Assembly (NCBI GenBank): GCA_046352935.1
Contig: JAXMGR010000002.1
Span: forward strand, 1-64,000
DNA length: 64,000 nucleotides
Direction of reading: 5' to 3'
Origin: CAYWMY01 sp046352935
Lineage (GTDB): Bacteria > Pseudomonadota > Gammaproteobacteria > Steroidobacterales > Steroidobacteraceae
Below, piece by piece: positions 1 through 10,870 of the stretch. A program made the position numbers and the translations under genes. Position 1 is the first letter of the stretch, and every line of letters starts with the position of its first letter. The notes beneath the pieces were generated by a model. That model was not told the origin of the DNA. It saw nothing but the letters and a program-made list of their open reading frames with translations, and searched no databases.

Positions 1-15
1 CCTTGGATCCAGCAC
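1..15 (-). CDS. serS: Seryl-tRNA synthetase, first five codons only (runs off the left edge)
   Basis: Reading the minus strand leftwards from 15 gives GTG and then codons for Leu-Asp-Pro-Arg, so the peptide begins (M)LDPR. Seryl-tRNA synthetases characteristically begin MLDPxLLR. A GGAG Shine-Dalgarno core lies at 22-25, six bases before the GTG. Position supports the call: in many Gammaproteobacteria serS follows lolA-rarA-crcB on the same strand, which is the order here. Only five codons are visible, so the call rests on this short match plus synteny. Confidence 0.6.
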
Positions 16-89
16 GACGAACTCCAGTGTTGCGGTTCATGGGCCGTCGGCGCGCGTCCCGCGGGGCCGCGCTCCGCCGACCGGTGGAT

Positions 90-470
90 TCAGCCCGCGA
101 CGCGCGCGAGCGCCATGCCCGCGACGCTCGCCGCGAGACACACGACGACGCTCGCGGCGACGTAGGCCACCGCGCGGCCGGGCGCGCCCTGCTGCACGAG
201 CAGCAGCGTCTCCAGCGAGAAGCTCGAGAACGTCGTGAAGCCGCCCATCACGCCCACCATCGTGAACAGTCGCAGCGTCTCGGGCTGGCCGCCGCGCTCG
301 ACGATGAACACGTGCAGCATGCCGATGAGCAGGCAGCCCGCGACGTTCACGGCGAGCGTGCCCCAGGGGAAGGCGCGCTGCACGAGCGCATTCACGCCGA
401 GCGTGGCGAGATAGCGCAGGCATCCGCCGAGCGCACTGCCGAGTGCGACGGCGAGCAGGTGCATCCCCAT
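90..470 (-). CDS. crcB: CrcB/FluC fluoride channel
   Basis: A 126-residue, very hydrophobic protein of the usual CrcB/Fluc length with four predicted membrane spans. Fluc proteins are dimeric inner-membrane channels that export fluoride and protect cytoplasmic enzymes. Family features are visible: an N-terminal GGCLRY motif, the FPWGTLAVN segment with its conserved Asn near residue 43, and the GGFTTFSSFSLE segment (about 76-87) that holds the pore-lining Phe and Thr/Ser residues. It starts nine bases after the rarA stop and precedes serS, so it is probably co-transcribed with ftsK-lolA-rarA. I see no fluoride riboswitch upstream, and there is no room for one. A second ATG two codons downstream is an alternative start. 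Confidence 0.93.
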   Translation of the reverse strand: MGMHLLAVALGSALGGCLRYLATLGVNALVQRAFPWGTLAVNVAGCLLIGMLHVFIVERGGQPETLRLFTMVGVMGGFTTFSSFSLETLLLVQQGAPGRAVAYVAASVVVCLAASVAGMALARVAG

Positions 471-479
471 GGCTGGTTC

Positions 480-1823
480 TCAGGCCTTCTTGTCGGGCGC
501 GTTCGCCGGAGTTCCGCCGGCCCGGGCCACCGCCCCGCCGCCGCTGCGGATGCGGGCCAGTGCCTCGCCGATGCGGATCTCGAGTCCCCGCGGCGCGGGA
601 TGATAATAGATCCGCGGCTCCATTTCGTCGGGGAAATGGCGCTGACCCATCGCGAGCGCATCCGGTTCGTCGTGGGCGTAGCGGTAGCCCTTGCCGTAGC
701 CCAGCTCCTTCATGAGCTGCGTGGGCGCGTTGCGCAGGTGCAGGGGCACGTCCAGCGTGCCGAGGCCGGCGGCATCGGCCTTCGCGGCATTGAAGGCCGC
801 GTAGACGGCGTTGCTCTTGGCCGCGCAGGACATGAACACGATGGCCTGCGCAAGTGCGAGGTCGCCCTCGGGACTGCCGAGGCGCTCGTGGGCCTGCCAG
901 GCCTCGAGCGCGAGCGTGAGCGCGCGCGGGTCGGCATTGCCGATGTCCTCGACGGCCATGCGCGTGATGCGCCTGGCGAGATAGGCCGGGTCGCAGCCGC
1001 CGTCGAGCATGCGCGCGAACCAGTAGAGAGCCGCATCCGGATCGCTGTCGCGCACCGACTTGTGCAGCGCCGAGATCTGGTCGTAGAACTGTTCGCCGCG
1101 CTTGTCGAAGCGGCGGTGTCCGCCCGCGGCGAGTTCGGCCGCGGTCTCACGGCCGATGTGCGGCGTGCCGTTCTCGTCGCTCGCGAGGTCGGCCGCGACC
1201 TCGAGGAAATTCAGCATGCGGCGCGCATCGCCGTCGGCCGCCTGCGCGAAGAGTTCCAGCACCTCGTCGTCGCACTGCAGGCCGAGCGCGCCCAGGCCGC
1301 GCTCGCGGTCCGCGAGCACCGTGCGGCCGAGCCCGACGAGGTCCGCCGCCGTGAGCGGCTTCAGCACATAGACCCGCGCGCGCGAGAGCAGCGCCGAATT
1401 CACCTCGAAGGACGGGTTCTCGGTCGTGGCGCCCACGAACACCAGCGTGCCGTCCTCGACGAACGGCAGGAAGGTGTCCTGCTGCGACTTGTTGAAGCGG
1501 TGCACCTCGTCGAGGAAGAGCAGCGTCGGCCGGCCCGTGAGCTCGCGGTTGCGCCGCGCGCGCTCGACGGCCTCGCGGATGTCCTTCACGCCCGCGAGCA
1601 CGGCCGAGAGCGCGATGAAATCCGCCTCGCAGCGTGCCGCGACGAGGCGCGCGAGCGTGGTCTTGCCCGTGCCGGGCGGACCCCAGAGCACCATGGAGTG
1701 CGGCGTGCCCGCCTCGAGCAGCCGCCGCAGCGGCCGGCCCGGACCGAGCAGGTGCTGCTGGCCGACGAATTCCTCGATCCGGCGCGGCCGCATGCGATCA
1801 GCGAGCGGGCGCCAGGTCTCCAT
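480..1823 (-). CDS. rarA: Replication-associated recombination protein A (RarA/MgsA AAA+ ATPase)
   Basis: A 447-residue AAA+ ATPase related to clamp loaders, acting at stalled replication forks. The start at 1823 (METWRPLADRMRP) is preferred over an in-frame upstream extension because the extension lies inside the previous gene and because family members begin with this PLADRMRP segment. Walker A is GPPGTGKTT (about residues 48-56) and Walker B reads FLDEVHRF. A sensor-like GATTENPSF follows. The C-terminal half contains the RarA tetramerisation region, including the YDQISALHKSVRGSD-like helix and the GYRYAHD motif. The ATG shares its A with the stop codon of the vanZ-like gene (TGATG), implying translational coupling. 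Length and motifs are normal for the family. Confidence 0.95.
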   Translation of the reverse strand: METWRPLADRMRPRRIEEFVGQQHLLGPGRPLRRLLEAGTPHSMVLWGPPGTGKTTLARLVAARCEADFIALSAVLAGVKDIREAVERARRNRELTGRPTLLFLDEVHRFNKSQQDTFLPFVEDGTLVFVGATTENPSFEVNSALLSRARVYVLKPLTAADLVGLGRTVLADRERGLGALGLQCDDEVLELFAQAADGDARRMLNFLEVAADLASDENGTPHIGRETAAELAAGGHRRFDKRGEQFYDQISALHKSVRDSDPDAALYWFARMLDGGCDPAYLARRITRMAVEDIGNADPRALTLALEAWQAHERLGSPEGDLALAQAIVFMSCAAKSNAVYAAFNAAKADAAGLGTLDVPLHLRNAPTQLMKELGYGKGYRYAHDEPDALAMGQRHFPDEMEPRIYYHPAPRGLEIRIGEALARIRSGGGAVARAGGTPANAPDKKA

Positions 1824-2209
1824 CAGCGGATTCCCAGTCGCGATTCGACCCACAGCGCCCAGCCGCCGAGGCCGAGCCAGGCGCAACCGAGCGCCGCGAC
1901 GATGCCCGTCGAGTTCGCCACGAGGTCGTGCCAGTCCATCACGCGCGTGGTGGTCAGCGTGCCCTGGGCGATCTCGATGAGTCCGCCGAAGAGCAGCGCG
2001 CCCACGCCCGCGAGCGGATAGGCGCGTCGCTCGACGATGCCGACCAGCATCACGGTGAGGACGAAATAGGCGCCCGCGTGCTGGAACTTGTCCCAGACGC
2101 CGATGGACGCGGCCGTCGTCGCGGGCACGAGGCTGCCCGTGGCGATGCCCGCGACGAGGACGGCGACGGCGGCCAGCCAGGCCGTGCGATGACGCAGCGG
2201 CAAGATCAT
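1823..2209 (-). CDS. VanZ-like small membrane protein
   Basis: A 128-residue membrane protein with about four hydrophobic segments. The motif DKFQHAGAYFVL (about 40-51) followed by GLIEIAQ and a DWHDLVANSTG segment (about 92-102) is the signature of VanZ/YfzA-type proteins: an acidic-Lys-x-x-His helix and an Asp-x-x-Asn-x-x-Gly helix. The molecular function of these housekeeping VanZ-like proteins is not established; the family name comes from a teicoplanin-resistance accessory protein and should not be read as implying resistance here. It overlaps the lolA stop by four bases (ATGA) and the rarA start by one base, so all three are translated as a coupled set. Confidence 0.8.
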   Translation of the reverse strand: MILPLRHRTAWLAAVAVLVAGIATGSLVPATTAASIGVWDKFQHAGAYFVLTVMLVGIVERRAYPLAGVGALLFGGLIEIAQGTLTTTRVMDWHDLVANSTGIVAALGCAWLGLGGWALWVESRLGIR

Positions 2210-2864
2210 CGCCCCGCCGAGGGCCGGCCCACGACGTCCACGCCCTTCGGCGGCGTGAAGCGGAACAGCGGGTCGGCCAGCTTCGCGCGCCGGTCCAGCG
2301 CGGCGAATTCGATGACGGTGGTCTGTTGCAGGCGATCGGTGAATTTCATGGTCCGCAGGTCGTCCTCGACGAAGCCCAGTTCGATGCCGCGGAACTCCGG
2401 ATCCGCGGCGCGTGGCGTCAGCCGGAACCATTCCATCCCGTCGTGCGTGCCCGCATCCGTGACCGTGAACACATCGCCGACGCCGCCCGAGCGCGCGAGG
2501 ATCATCGCGGGCGTCGCGTCCGTCGCCTCGGCCAGCGAGCGGATCGTGACCTGCTGCAGGTCGTTCTCGTACATCCAGATGTCGCGGCCGTCGCAGACGA
2601 TGAGCTGCTGCTCGGGCGCGAGATATTCCCAGCGGAACCGCCCCGGGCGGCGCAGGTAGAAGATGCCGCTCGCGCGCCGTACTTCGCGGCCCGCGGCCGA
2701 GTACTGGGTCTGCACGAACTCGGCCTTGAGCGCGCCGCTGCCCGCGAGGTAGCGCTCGATGCGGGTGGTGGCCGCGTCCGCCGCCTGCGCCGGCGTCGTG
2801 ACGACCCCGGCCCACGCCGCGAAGAGGCCGGCCGCCGCCAGCAGCAGGCGCCTGCGCACCGTGT

Positions 2865-2868
<4 letters not shown>
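2206..2868 (-). CDS. lolA: Outer-membrane lipoprotein carrier protein LolA
   Basis: A 220-residue periplasmic chaperone that carries lipoproteins from the LolCDE complex to the outer membrane. A signal peptide is visible (basic MNTVRRR, hydrophobic core, cleavage near PAQA-AD at about residue 29). The mature part shows the LolA fold signatures: early helix with LKAEFVQTQYS, then the GIFYLRRPGRFRWEY strand pair, the CDGRDIWMYENDLQQVT segment, and FVEDDLRTMKFTD towards the C terminus. The start at 2868 was chosen over a much longer in-frame extension because that extension is a shadow of ftsK; this ATG overlaps the ftsK stop by four bases (ATGA). The ftsK-lolA-rarA order is typical of Gammaproteobacteria. 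Confidence 0.94.
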
Positions 2869-5177
<2,309 letters not shown>

Positions 5178-5182
5178 GTTTC

Positions 5183-5215
5183 TCAGATCTCACGGAAGAT
5201 CAGACCTCACGGAAG
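5183..5215. repeat. Tandem 16-bp direct repeat in the ftsK leader
   Basis: Two direct copies with the forward consensus TCAGAYCTCACGGAAG lie at 5183-5198 and 5200-5215, offset by 17 bp and differing at one position. They sit between the likely ftsK promoter and its start codon, so they would be in the transcribed leader. The sequence does not match a LexA box. Function unknown; a duplicated protein- or RNA-level control element is possible. Confidence 0.7.
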
Positions 5216-5235
5216 AAAGGATGAATAACCGTTTG

Positions 5236-5262
5236 ATTATACGAAGTTACGATGAAGGGCAA
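5236..5262 (-). promoter_or_regulatory. Candidate sigma-70 promoter for ftsK
   Basis: On the minus strand a perfect TATAAT (5236-5241) is preceded by TTGCCC (5257-5262) with a 15-bp spacer. The -10 is excellent; the -35 and the short spacer are weaker. Predicted transcription start is near 5229, giving a leader of about 50 bases that contains the tandem repeat at 5183-5215. AT content here is locally high against the very GC-rich surroundings. Confidence 0.55.
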
Positions 5263-5543
5263 CAGCGTCGGCCGCGGCACGGAGCGACACCGCGGCCACC
5301 TCGCCCTCGCCGCGCCGTCATTCCGCCGTGCGAGGGCGGATGCCGGCGGCGCCGCGCTCGCCGGCGATCAACATCCGGCAGGCACGACACCAGCAGCCTG
5401 GCGGCTCAGGTGATCGCAGAAATGGCCCGCACTCCCACTGTCGCAGCCGATCAATCCTGAGTCCGACAGACTGCTAGGATTGCGCCCTTCCCGTTTCGGT
5501 TCCACTTCCCCTCCACGAGCACGAGCGAACCCCGAGCCCAAGC
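5263..5543. other. Divergent ftsK/trxB intergenic remainder
   Basis: No gene is supported here. It contains an inverted repeat with 8-bp arms CGCCCTCG (5302-5309) and CGAGGGCG (5331-5338) around a 21-bp loop. A weak -10-like TAGGAT at 5475-5480 could serve trxB, but no convincing -35 accompanies it. Confidence 0.5.
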
Positions 5544-6506
5544 ATGAGCACCCCGCGCCACTCCCGTCTGATCGTCCTCGGTTCCGGCCCCGCGGGTTAC
5601 ACCGCGGCGATCTATGCCGCGCGCGCCAACCGGCAGCCCCTGCTCATCACGGGCATGGAACAGGGCGGCCAGCTCATGACGACGACGGAGGTCGACAACT
5701 GGCCCGGCGATGTCGAGGGCCTGATGGGACCCGGGCTCATGGAGCGCATGCGCCACCACGCCCTGCGCTTCGCGGTCGAGATGGTGAACGATCACATCAA
5801 CGCCGTCGACTTCTCGCGCCGCCCGCTCGAACTCACGGGCGAGAACGGCCGCTACACCTGCGATGCGCTGATCATCGCGACGGGCGCCTCGGCGCAGTAC
5901 CTCGGCCTCGAGTCCGAGACGCGGCTGCGCGGCAAGGGCGTGTCGGCCTGCGCCACCTGCGACGGCTTCTTCTACCGCAACCAGACGGTGGCGGTCGTGG
6001 GCGGCGGCAACACCGCCGTCGAGGAGGCGCTGTACCTGTCGAACCTCGCGAGCCACGTGACGCTGATCCACCGCCGCGACCGGCTGCGCGCCGAGAAGAT
6101 CCTGCAGGACCGCCTGTTCGCGCAGGAGAAGGCCGGCAAGGTGAGCATCCTCTGGAACCACGTCGTCGACGAGGTACTGGGCGACGACATGGGCGTGAAC
6201 GGCGTGCGCGTGCGCGCGACCGCGGGCGGCGCGACGCGCGACATCGGGCTGCAGGGCCTGTTCGTCGCCGTGGGCCACGTGCCGAATACGCAGATCTTCG
6301 CGGGCCAGCTCGACATGAAGGGCGGCTACATCACCGTGCGCTCGGGCGCGGCGGGCGACGCCACCGCAACCTCGGTGCCCGGCGTGTTCGCCGCCGGCGA
6401 CGTGGCCGACCACGTCTACCGCCAGGCGGTCACCTCGGCGGGCACGGGCTGCATGGCGGCGCTCGACGCCGACCGCTACCTCGACCACCTCGACGGCCAG
6501 GGCTGA
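5544..6506 (+). CDS. trxB: Thioredoxin-disulfide reductase
   Basis: A 320-residue cytoplasmic flavoenzyme that uses NADPH to reduce thioredoxin. It has the low-molecular-weight TrxB layout: an N-terminal FAD-binding GSGPAGYTAAIYAAR motif (about 12-26), the redox-active CATC pair within SACATCDGFFYR (about 134-145), an NADPH-binding GGGNTAVEEALYL motif (about 152-164) followed by the HRRD motif, and the C-terminal FAD motif GVFAAGDVADHVYRQ. The EQGGQLMTTTEVDNWPG segment is also typical. It is the first gene of a plus-strand run into a FemAB-like gene, aat and infA, an arrangement known from Pseudomonas relatives. Confidence 0.96.
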   Translation: MSTPRHSRLIVLGSGPAGYTAAIYAARANRQPLLITGMEQGGQLMTTTEVDNWPGDVEGLMGPGLMERMRHHALRFAVEMVNDHINAVDFSRRPLELTGENGRYTCDALIIATGASAQYLGLESETRLRGKGVSACATCDGFFYRNQTVAVVGGGNTAVEEALYLSNLASHVTLIHRRDRLRAEKILQDRLFAQEKAGKVSILWNHVVDEVLGDDMGVNGVRVRATAGGATRDIGLQGLFVAVGHVPNTQIFAGQLDMKGGYITVRSGAAGDATATSVPGVFAAGDVADHVYRQAVTSAGTGCMAALDADRYLDHLDGQG

Positions 6507-6530
6507 GCCTCGCGCCCGCGCCGGCCGCGC

Positions 6531-7709
6531 ATGCGCACCCGCATCGTCACGGACCTCGCCGATGTCGATGCCGACGCCTGGAACGCGCTCGTGCCCGCGG
6601 ATGCGCTCTTCGCGCGGCACGAGTTCCTCGCCGCGATCGAACGCTCGGGGTCGGTCGGCGCGGACACGAGCTGGGAGCCGCAGCACGTGCTGGTCGAATC
6701 CGCCACGGGCGGGCTCGTGGGAGCGCTGCCGCTGTACCTGAAGTGGGACTCCTTCGGCGAGTTCGTCTTCGACTTCAGCTGGGCGGCCGCCTACGAGCGG
6801 CAGGGGCTCGCCTGGTACCCGAAGCTGGTCGCGTGCACGCCGTTCACGCCGGCGACCGGGCCGCACCTGCTCGTGCACCCCGCCGCGCCGGCCGGGGCCG
6901 TGCGCGCCGCACTGCTCGCGGGAGCGCGCACGCTCGCCGCGGAGACGAATGCCTCGTCGCTGCACCTGAACTTCGTGACCGAGTCCGAGCGGGCCCTGCT
7001 GGCGGGCCCGGAGTTCCTGCCGCGGGTGGACTGTCAGTTCCACTGGCGCGACGAGGGCTACGGCGACTTCGAGGGCTTCCTCGCGAGCTTCACGGCGGAG
7101 AAGCGCAAGAAGATGCGGCGCGAGCGGCGCCGCGTGGCCGAACAGGGCATCCGCTTCGAAACGCTCGACGGCGCGGCGCTCGCGGACGGCCGCCTCGACG
7201 TGGTGCTCGGCTTCTACACCGACACCTTCCGCCGCCACGGCCACGAGCCCTACCTCAACCGGCGATTCTTCCTCGAATTCGCGCGCAGCTCACCCGCGCG
7301 GATCATGGTGAAGCTCGCGCTGCTGCGCGAAGAACCCGTGGGTGCCGCGATCTTCTTCCAGAGCGATACGACGCTCTATGGCCGCTACTGGGGCGCATCC
7401 GAGGCGTACCACAGCCTGCACTTCGAGACCTGCTACCACCAGGGCATCGAACACTGCCTCGCCCGGGGCCTGGTCCGCTTCGAGCCCGGCACGCAAGGCG
7501 AGCACAAGCTGCTGCGCGGCTTCCGCCCGACCCGCACCTGGTCGCTGCACGCGATCCGCGATCCGCGCTTCGCGCAGGCCATCGCGAGGTATCTCGCGGG
7601 CGAGCGCGATCGGGTCGAGCAGTACATCGCGCTCGCGTCCGGACACGTGCCCTACCGGCACGCCGACGCGGCGCCCGTCGCGCATGAAACGCCCCGTCTG
7701 GCTCCCTGA
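6531..7709 (+). CDS. FemAB/GNAT-like protein (peptidogalycan biosynthesis, DUF482 family)
   Basis: A 392-residue protein of the family often labelled peptidogalycan biosynthesis protein or GNAT acyltransferase (DUF482/FemAB-like). Typical segments are WNALVPADALFARHEFLAAIE near the N terminus, ALPLYLKWDSFGEFVFDFSWA (about 64-84), the basic EKRKKMRRERRR run (about 186-197), and the C-terminal block with YGRYWGASE and HFETCYHQGIE. The enzymatic reaction is not established; the fold suggests acyl or aminoacyl transfer, perhaps with an aminoacyl-tRNA donor. It ends 26 bases inside the aat gene, and this family is commonly placed next to aat, itself an aminoacyl-tRNA-dependent transferase. Confidence 0.8.
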   Translation: MRTRIVTDLADVDADAWNALVPADALFARHEFLAAIERSGSVGADTSWEPQHVLVESATGGLVGALPLYLKWDSFGEFVFDFSWAAAYERQGLAWYPKLVACTPFTPATGPHLLVHPAAPAGAVRAALLAGARTLAAETNASSLHLNFVTESERALLAGPEFLPRVDCQFHWRDEGYGDFEGFLASFTAEKRKKMRRERRRVAEQGIRFETLDGAALADGRLDVVLGFYTDTFRRHGHEPYLNRRFFLEFARSSPARIMVKLALLREEPVGAAIFFQSDTTLYGRYWGASEAYHSLHFETCYHQGIEHCLARGLVRFEPGTQGEHKLLRGFRPTRTWSLHAIRDPRFAQAIARYLAGERDRVEQYIALASGHVPYRHADAAPVAHETPRLAP

Positions 7710-8382
7710 GGACGCGCCGCCCGAGGCGCTGCCGCCGGCCGGGCATGCGCTCCGGGATCCCGACGGGCTCCTCGCCGTGGGCGGCGCGCTCACGCCGCCC
7801 TGGCTGCTGCACGCCTATCGCCACGGCGTGTTCCCGTGGTTCTCGGCGGGCCAGCCGATCCTCTGGTGGTCGCCCGATCCGCGCGCCGTGCTGTTCCCCC
7901 TGGAATTCCGCCGCTCGCGCAGCCTCGGCCAGTCGATCCGCAACCGCGGCTACGAGACACGTCTCGACACCGCCTTCGAGGCCGTCATCGACGCCTGCGC
8001 CGCCCCTCGCGCGGCGGGCCAGGGCACCTGGATCACCCCCGAAATGCGCGCGGCCTACCTCGCGCTGCACCGGGAGGGGTTCGCGCTGTCGGTCGAGACC
8101 TGGTGCGACGGGGAGCTCACGGGCGGGCTGTACGGGGTGGCGATCGGGCGGGTGTTCTTCGGGGAATCGATGTTCGCCCGGGCCCGCGACGCCTCCAAAG
8201 TTGCGCTGGCGCGACTCGTGGACGAGTGCCGGCGGCGCGACGTGCGCCTGATCGACTGCCAGATGGAGACGGAGCACCTGTTCTCGCTGGGGGCGCGGTC
8301 GATCACCCGCGGGGAGTTTCTGCGGCGGGTCGCCGGCTGGGCCGATCCTGCGCTGCGGCTGTGGCGCAGTGGCGACGGCTAG
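7684..8382 (+). CDS. aat: Leucyl/phenylalanyl-tRNA--protein transferase
   Basis: A 232-residue enzyme that adds Leu or Phe from aminoacyl-tRNA to N-terminal Arg or Lys of proteins, making N-degrons for ClpS/ClpAP. Family motifs are clear: the N-terminal FPP-like region with DGLLAVGGAL, then HGVFPWFSAGQPILWWSPDPRAV, TWITPEMRAAY, GGLYGVAIGRVFFGESMF and LIDCQMETEHLFSLGA. The start is the ATG at 7684, inside the upstream gene, which gives the normal family length; longer in-frame readings are out-of-frame shadow of that gene. Unlike many relatives there is no clpA/clpS beside infA here. Confidence 0.96.
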   Translation: MKRPVWLPEDAPPEALPPAGHALRDPDGLLAVGGALTPPWLLHAYRHGVFPWFSAGQPILWWSPDPRAVLFPLEFRRSRSLGQSIRNRGYETRLDTAFEAVIDACAAPRAAGQGTWITPEMRAAYLALHREGFALSVETWCDGELTGGLYGVAIGRVFFGESMFARARDASKVALARLVDECRRRDVRLIDCQMETEHLFSLGARSITRGEFLRRVAGWADPALRLWRSGDG

Positions 8383-8411
8383 TTGTGCTGTGGGGCGCCT
8401 TTCGGCACAAT
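8383..8411 (+). promoter_or_regulatory. Candidate infA promoter
   Basis: TTGTGC (8383-8388) and CACAAT (8406-8411) are separated by 17 bp, the optimal sigma-70 spacing. It begins immediately after the aat stop and would start transcription near 8418, about 30 bases before infA. The hexamers are moderate matches, so this is a prediction. Confidence 0.4.
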
Positions 8412-8447
8412 CCGCGCGCGCTGCCGGGGCGCGATCAGGCGAATTCA

Positions 8448-8666
8448 ATGTCCAAAGAGGACGCAATCCAGATGGAAGGCTCGGTCGTCGAGACCCTGCC
8501 CAACACGACTTTCCGCGTGAAGCTCAAGAACGGCCACGTCGTCACGGCGCACATCTCCGGCAAGATGCGCAAGAACTATATCCGGATCCTCACCGGCGAC
8601 GCCGTGACCGTCGAGATGACCCCGTACGACCTCACCAAGGGCCGCATCGTCTACCGCGGCAAGTAA
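8448..8666 (+). CDS. infA: Translation initiation factor IF-1
   Basis: A 72-residue single OB-fold protein that occupies the ribosomal A site during initiation with IF-2 and IF-3. The sequence is nearly canonical: MSKEDAIQMEGSVVETLPN at the start, then FRVKLKNGHVVTAHISGKMRKNYIRI, GDAVTVEMTPYDLTKGRI and a final VYRGK. It is exactly the standard length. The gene stands 65 bases downstream of aat and faces kup (minus strand) across a 275-base gap. Confidence 0.98.
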   Translation: MSKEDAIQMEGSVVETLPNTTFRVKLKNGHVVTAHISGKMRKNYIRILTGDAVTVEMTPYDLTKGRIVYRGK

Positions 8667-8941
8667 CGCCCGCTCCGCCCGGCGCGGCGCCATTCACGAG
8701 ACTTCTTCAGACAGGCCGGCAGCACGTCGCGCGGGCTGCAACGGCGGGCTCGCCTCGTCTCGCGCCAGATCTTTACGCTCGCCTCGGCGACCCGCCTGCG
8801 CGCCCGCGCGTCCGGCCGCCTTCCATTCAGAGAATCGTGAGTGCTCCGTCGCCGGTGCTTCGGCGCCGCCACGTCGGGAAATCGTGAACGCCCCGCGCTG
8901 GCGCAGCGTCGAACGCGGCGCCGCGCATCGCGCGCGCGGCA
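8667..8941. other. Convergent infA/kup intergenic region
   Basis: I see no gene or RNA in these 275 bases. The region is GC-rich with a few short imperfect palindromes and no clear U-tract terminator for either convergent gene. Confidence 0.45.
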
Positions 8942-10813
8942 TCAGATCTCGAACTGCTCGCCCACCTCGATGACGCGGCCGGGCGGCAGCGCGAAGTGCT
9001 GCGAGGCGAGCTCGGCGTTGCGCGACAGCAGCGCATAGATGCGCTTGCGCCAGAGCGGCAGGCCCGAACGGCGCGTCACCACGACGTTCTCGCGACCGAG
9101 GAAGTAGGTCGTCTCCTCGGGACGGTAGGCGAGTCCCTGCTGGCCGGCCTCGCGCAGCAGATTGGGCACGTGCGGCGTCTCCATGAAACCCGTGCGCGCG
9201 ATCACGCGATACACGCCCGGCGCCAGCTCGGAGATCCTCGTGCGGTGTCCCTTGACCGTGCGCGGCACGTCCTCGGTCACCACCGTCACCAGGATCACGC
9301 GCTGGTGCACGACGTTGTTGACCTGCAGGTTCTTGAGCAGCGCGCGCGGGATGCCGTCGGGGTTGTTCTCGAGGTAGACGGCCGTGCCCGGCGCGCGACT
9401 GAGATCCGGCCGCTCCAGCGACTTCAGGAACCTGCGCAGCGGCATCTGCTGCCGCACCAGCGAGTTCATCAGCAGGTTGCGGCCCTGCTGCCAGGTGGCC
9501 ATCAGCAGGTACATCGCCGCACCCGCGACCAGCGGCAGCCAGCCGCCGTGCGGGATCTTGACGCTGTTCGCCGTCACGAAGCCGAGATCGACGACGAGCA
9601 CCAGCACCAGCAGCGCCTGACCCAGGCGCGCGCGCCGGCGGCCGCTGTAGGACAGCCAGATGAACACCAGCAGGCTGTCGATCGACATCGCGAGGCTGAT
9701 CGCGATGCCGTAGGCCGCGGCGAGGTCGGCGGAGGTCTCGAACGCGAGCACGAGACCCAGAGTCGCGAAGAGCAGCAGCCAGTTCGCCGACGGGATGTAG
9801 ACCTGGCCGATCGTCTCCTCGGATGCATGGATGATGCGCATGCGCGGCAGGAAGCCGAGCTGCAGCGACTGGCGCACCACCGAGAACACGCCCGAGATCA
9901 CCGCCTGCGATGCGATGACCGTCGCGGCACCGGCCAGCACGATCAGCGGCACGAGCGCCCACTCCGGCGCGAGCAGGAAGAACGGGCTGCGCACCGCCTC
10001 GGGATGCGAGAGCACGAGCGCACCCTGGCCGAGGTAGTTCAGCACCAGCGCCGGGAACACGAGCAGGTACCAGCCGAACTCGATCGGACGCCGGCCGAAA
10101 TGCCCCATGTCCGCGTAGAGCGCCTCGCCACCCGTCACGGCGAGGAAGATCGCCGACAGCACCAGCAGCGCGACGCTGTAGTGCCCGCCGAAGAAGTGCA
10201 GCGCGTACAGCGGGCTCAGGGCCGCCAGCACGGACGGTTCCCGGACGATCCACGACACGCCGAGGACCGCGAGTGTCACGAACCACACCACCATCACCGG
10301 CCCGAACAGACTGCCGACGGCCCCGGTGCCGCGCTTCTGCAGCGAGAACAGCACCAGCAGGATGACCACCGCGAGCGGCAGCACGTAGCGCTCGAATTCC
10401 CGCGACACGACTTCCAGACCCTCGACCGCGGAGAGCACGGAGATCGCCGGCGTGATCGCGCCGTCACCGAAGAACAGCACGGCGCCGAACAGCCCGAGCG
10501 CCATGATGAGCGCACGCGGGATCGGCGGACGACCGGACAGCACCAGTGTCGTCAGCGCGAGCACACCGCCCTCGCCGCGGTTGTCGGCGCGCAGCACGAC
10601 GGTCACGTACTTGAGCGAGATGACGGCGATGAGCGCCCAGAAGATCAGCGACAGCAGGCCGAGCACGTTTTCGGGCGTCGGCTGCAGATCGGGCACGGCG
10701 GAGAAACAGGTCTTGAACGCGTACAGCGGACTCGTGCCGATGTCGCCGAACACGACCCCGAGCGCGCCCAGGGTCAGCGCCGCCAGCGAGGTCCTATCCG
10801 AATCGGTTGACAT
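8942..10813 (-). CDS. kup: Kup-type potassium uptake protein
   Basis: A 623-residue inner-membrane K+:H+ symporter of the Kup/HAK/KT family. About twelve membrane helices occupy residues 15-430 and a soluble C-terminal domain the rest. Recognisable segments are LGALGVVFGDIGTSPLYAF (about 14-32), the EGGVLAL block, FFGDGAITPAISVLSAVEG and GGEALYADMGHFG, all characteristic of Kup. Length agrees with E. coli Kup (622). It is a single cistron 57 bases downstream of the modF-like gene on the same strand. A small palindrome GCCTGTGCAGGC (10820-10831) lies a few bases upstream of the start. Confidence 0.95.
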   Translation of the reverse strand: MSTDSDRTSLAALTLGALGVVFGDIGTSPLYAFKTCFSAVPDLQPTPENVLGLLSLIFWALIAVISLKYVTVVLRADNRGEGGVLALTTLVLSGRPPIPRALIMALGLFGAVLFFGDGAITPAISVLSAVEGLEVVSREFERYVLPLAVVILLVLFSLQKRGTGAVGSLFGPVMVVWFVTLAVLGVSWIVREPSVLAALSPLYALHFFGGHYSVALLVLSAIFLAVTGGEALYADMGHFGRRPIEFGWYLLVFPALVLNYLGQGALVLSHPEAVRSPFFLLAPEWALVPLIVLAGAATVIASQAVISGVFSVVRQSLQLGFLPRMRIIHASEETIGQVYIPSANWLLLFATLGLVLAFETSADLAAAYGIAISLAMSIDSLLVFIWLSYSGRRRARLGQALLVLVLVVDLGFVTANSVKIPHGGWLPLVAGAAMYLLMATWQQGRNLLMNSLVRQQMPLRRFLKSLERPDLSRAPGTAVYLENNPDGIPRALLKNLQVNNVVHQRVILVTVVTEDVPRTVKGHRTRISELAPGVYRVIARTGFMETPHVPNLLREAGQQGLAYRPEETTYFLGRENVVVTRRSGLPLWRKRIYALLSRNAELASQHFALPPGRVIEVGEQFEI

Positions 10814-10870
10814 AACACAGCCTGTGCAGGCCTTGTCGGCGGCAGCAGTCTATGCCTCCGCTGCGCCGCA

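Noticed and set aside
5178..5262. LexA box upstream of ftsK
   Set aside because: No CTGT-N8-ACAG match; only the tandem direct repeat is found.
8996..10810. Plus-strand frame of about 604 codons opposite kup
   Set aside because: Shadow of kup; no start signal and no recognisable fold.
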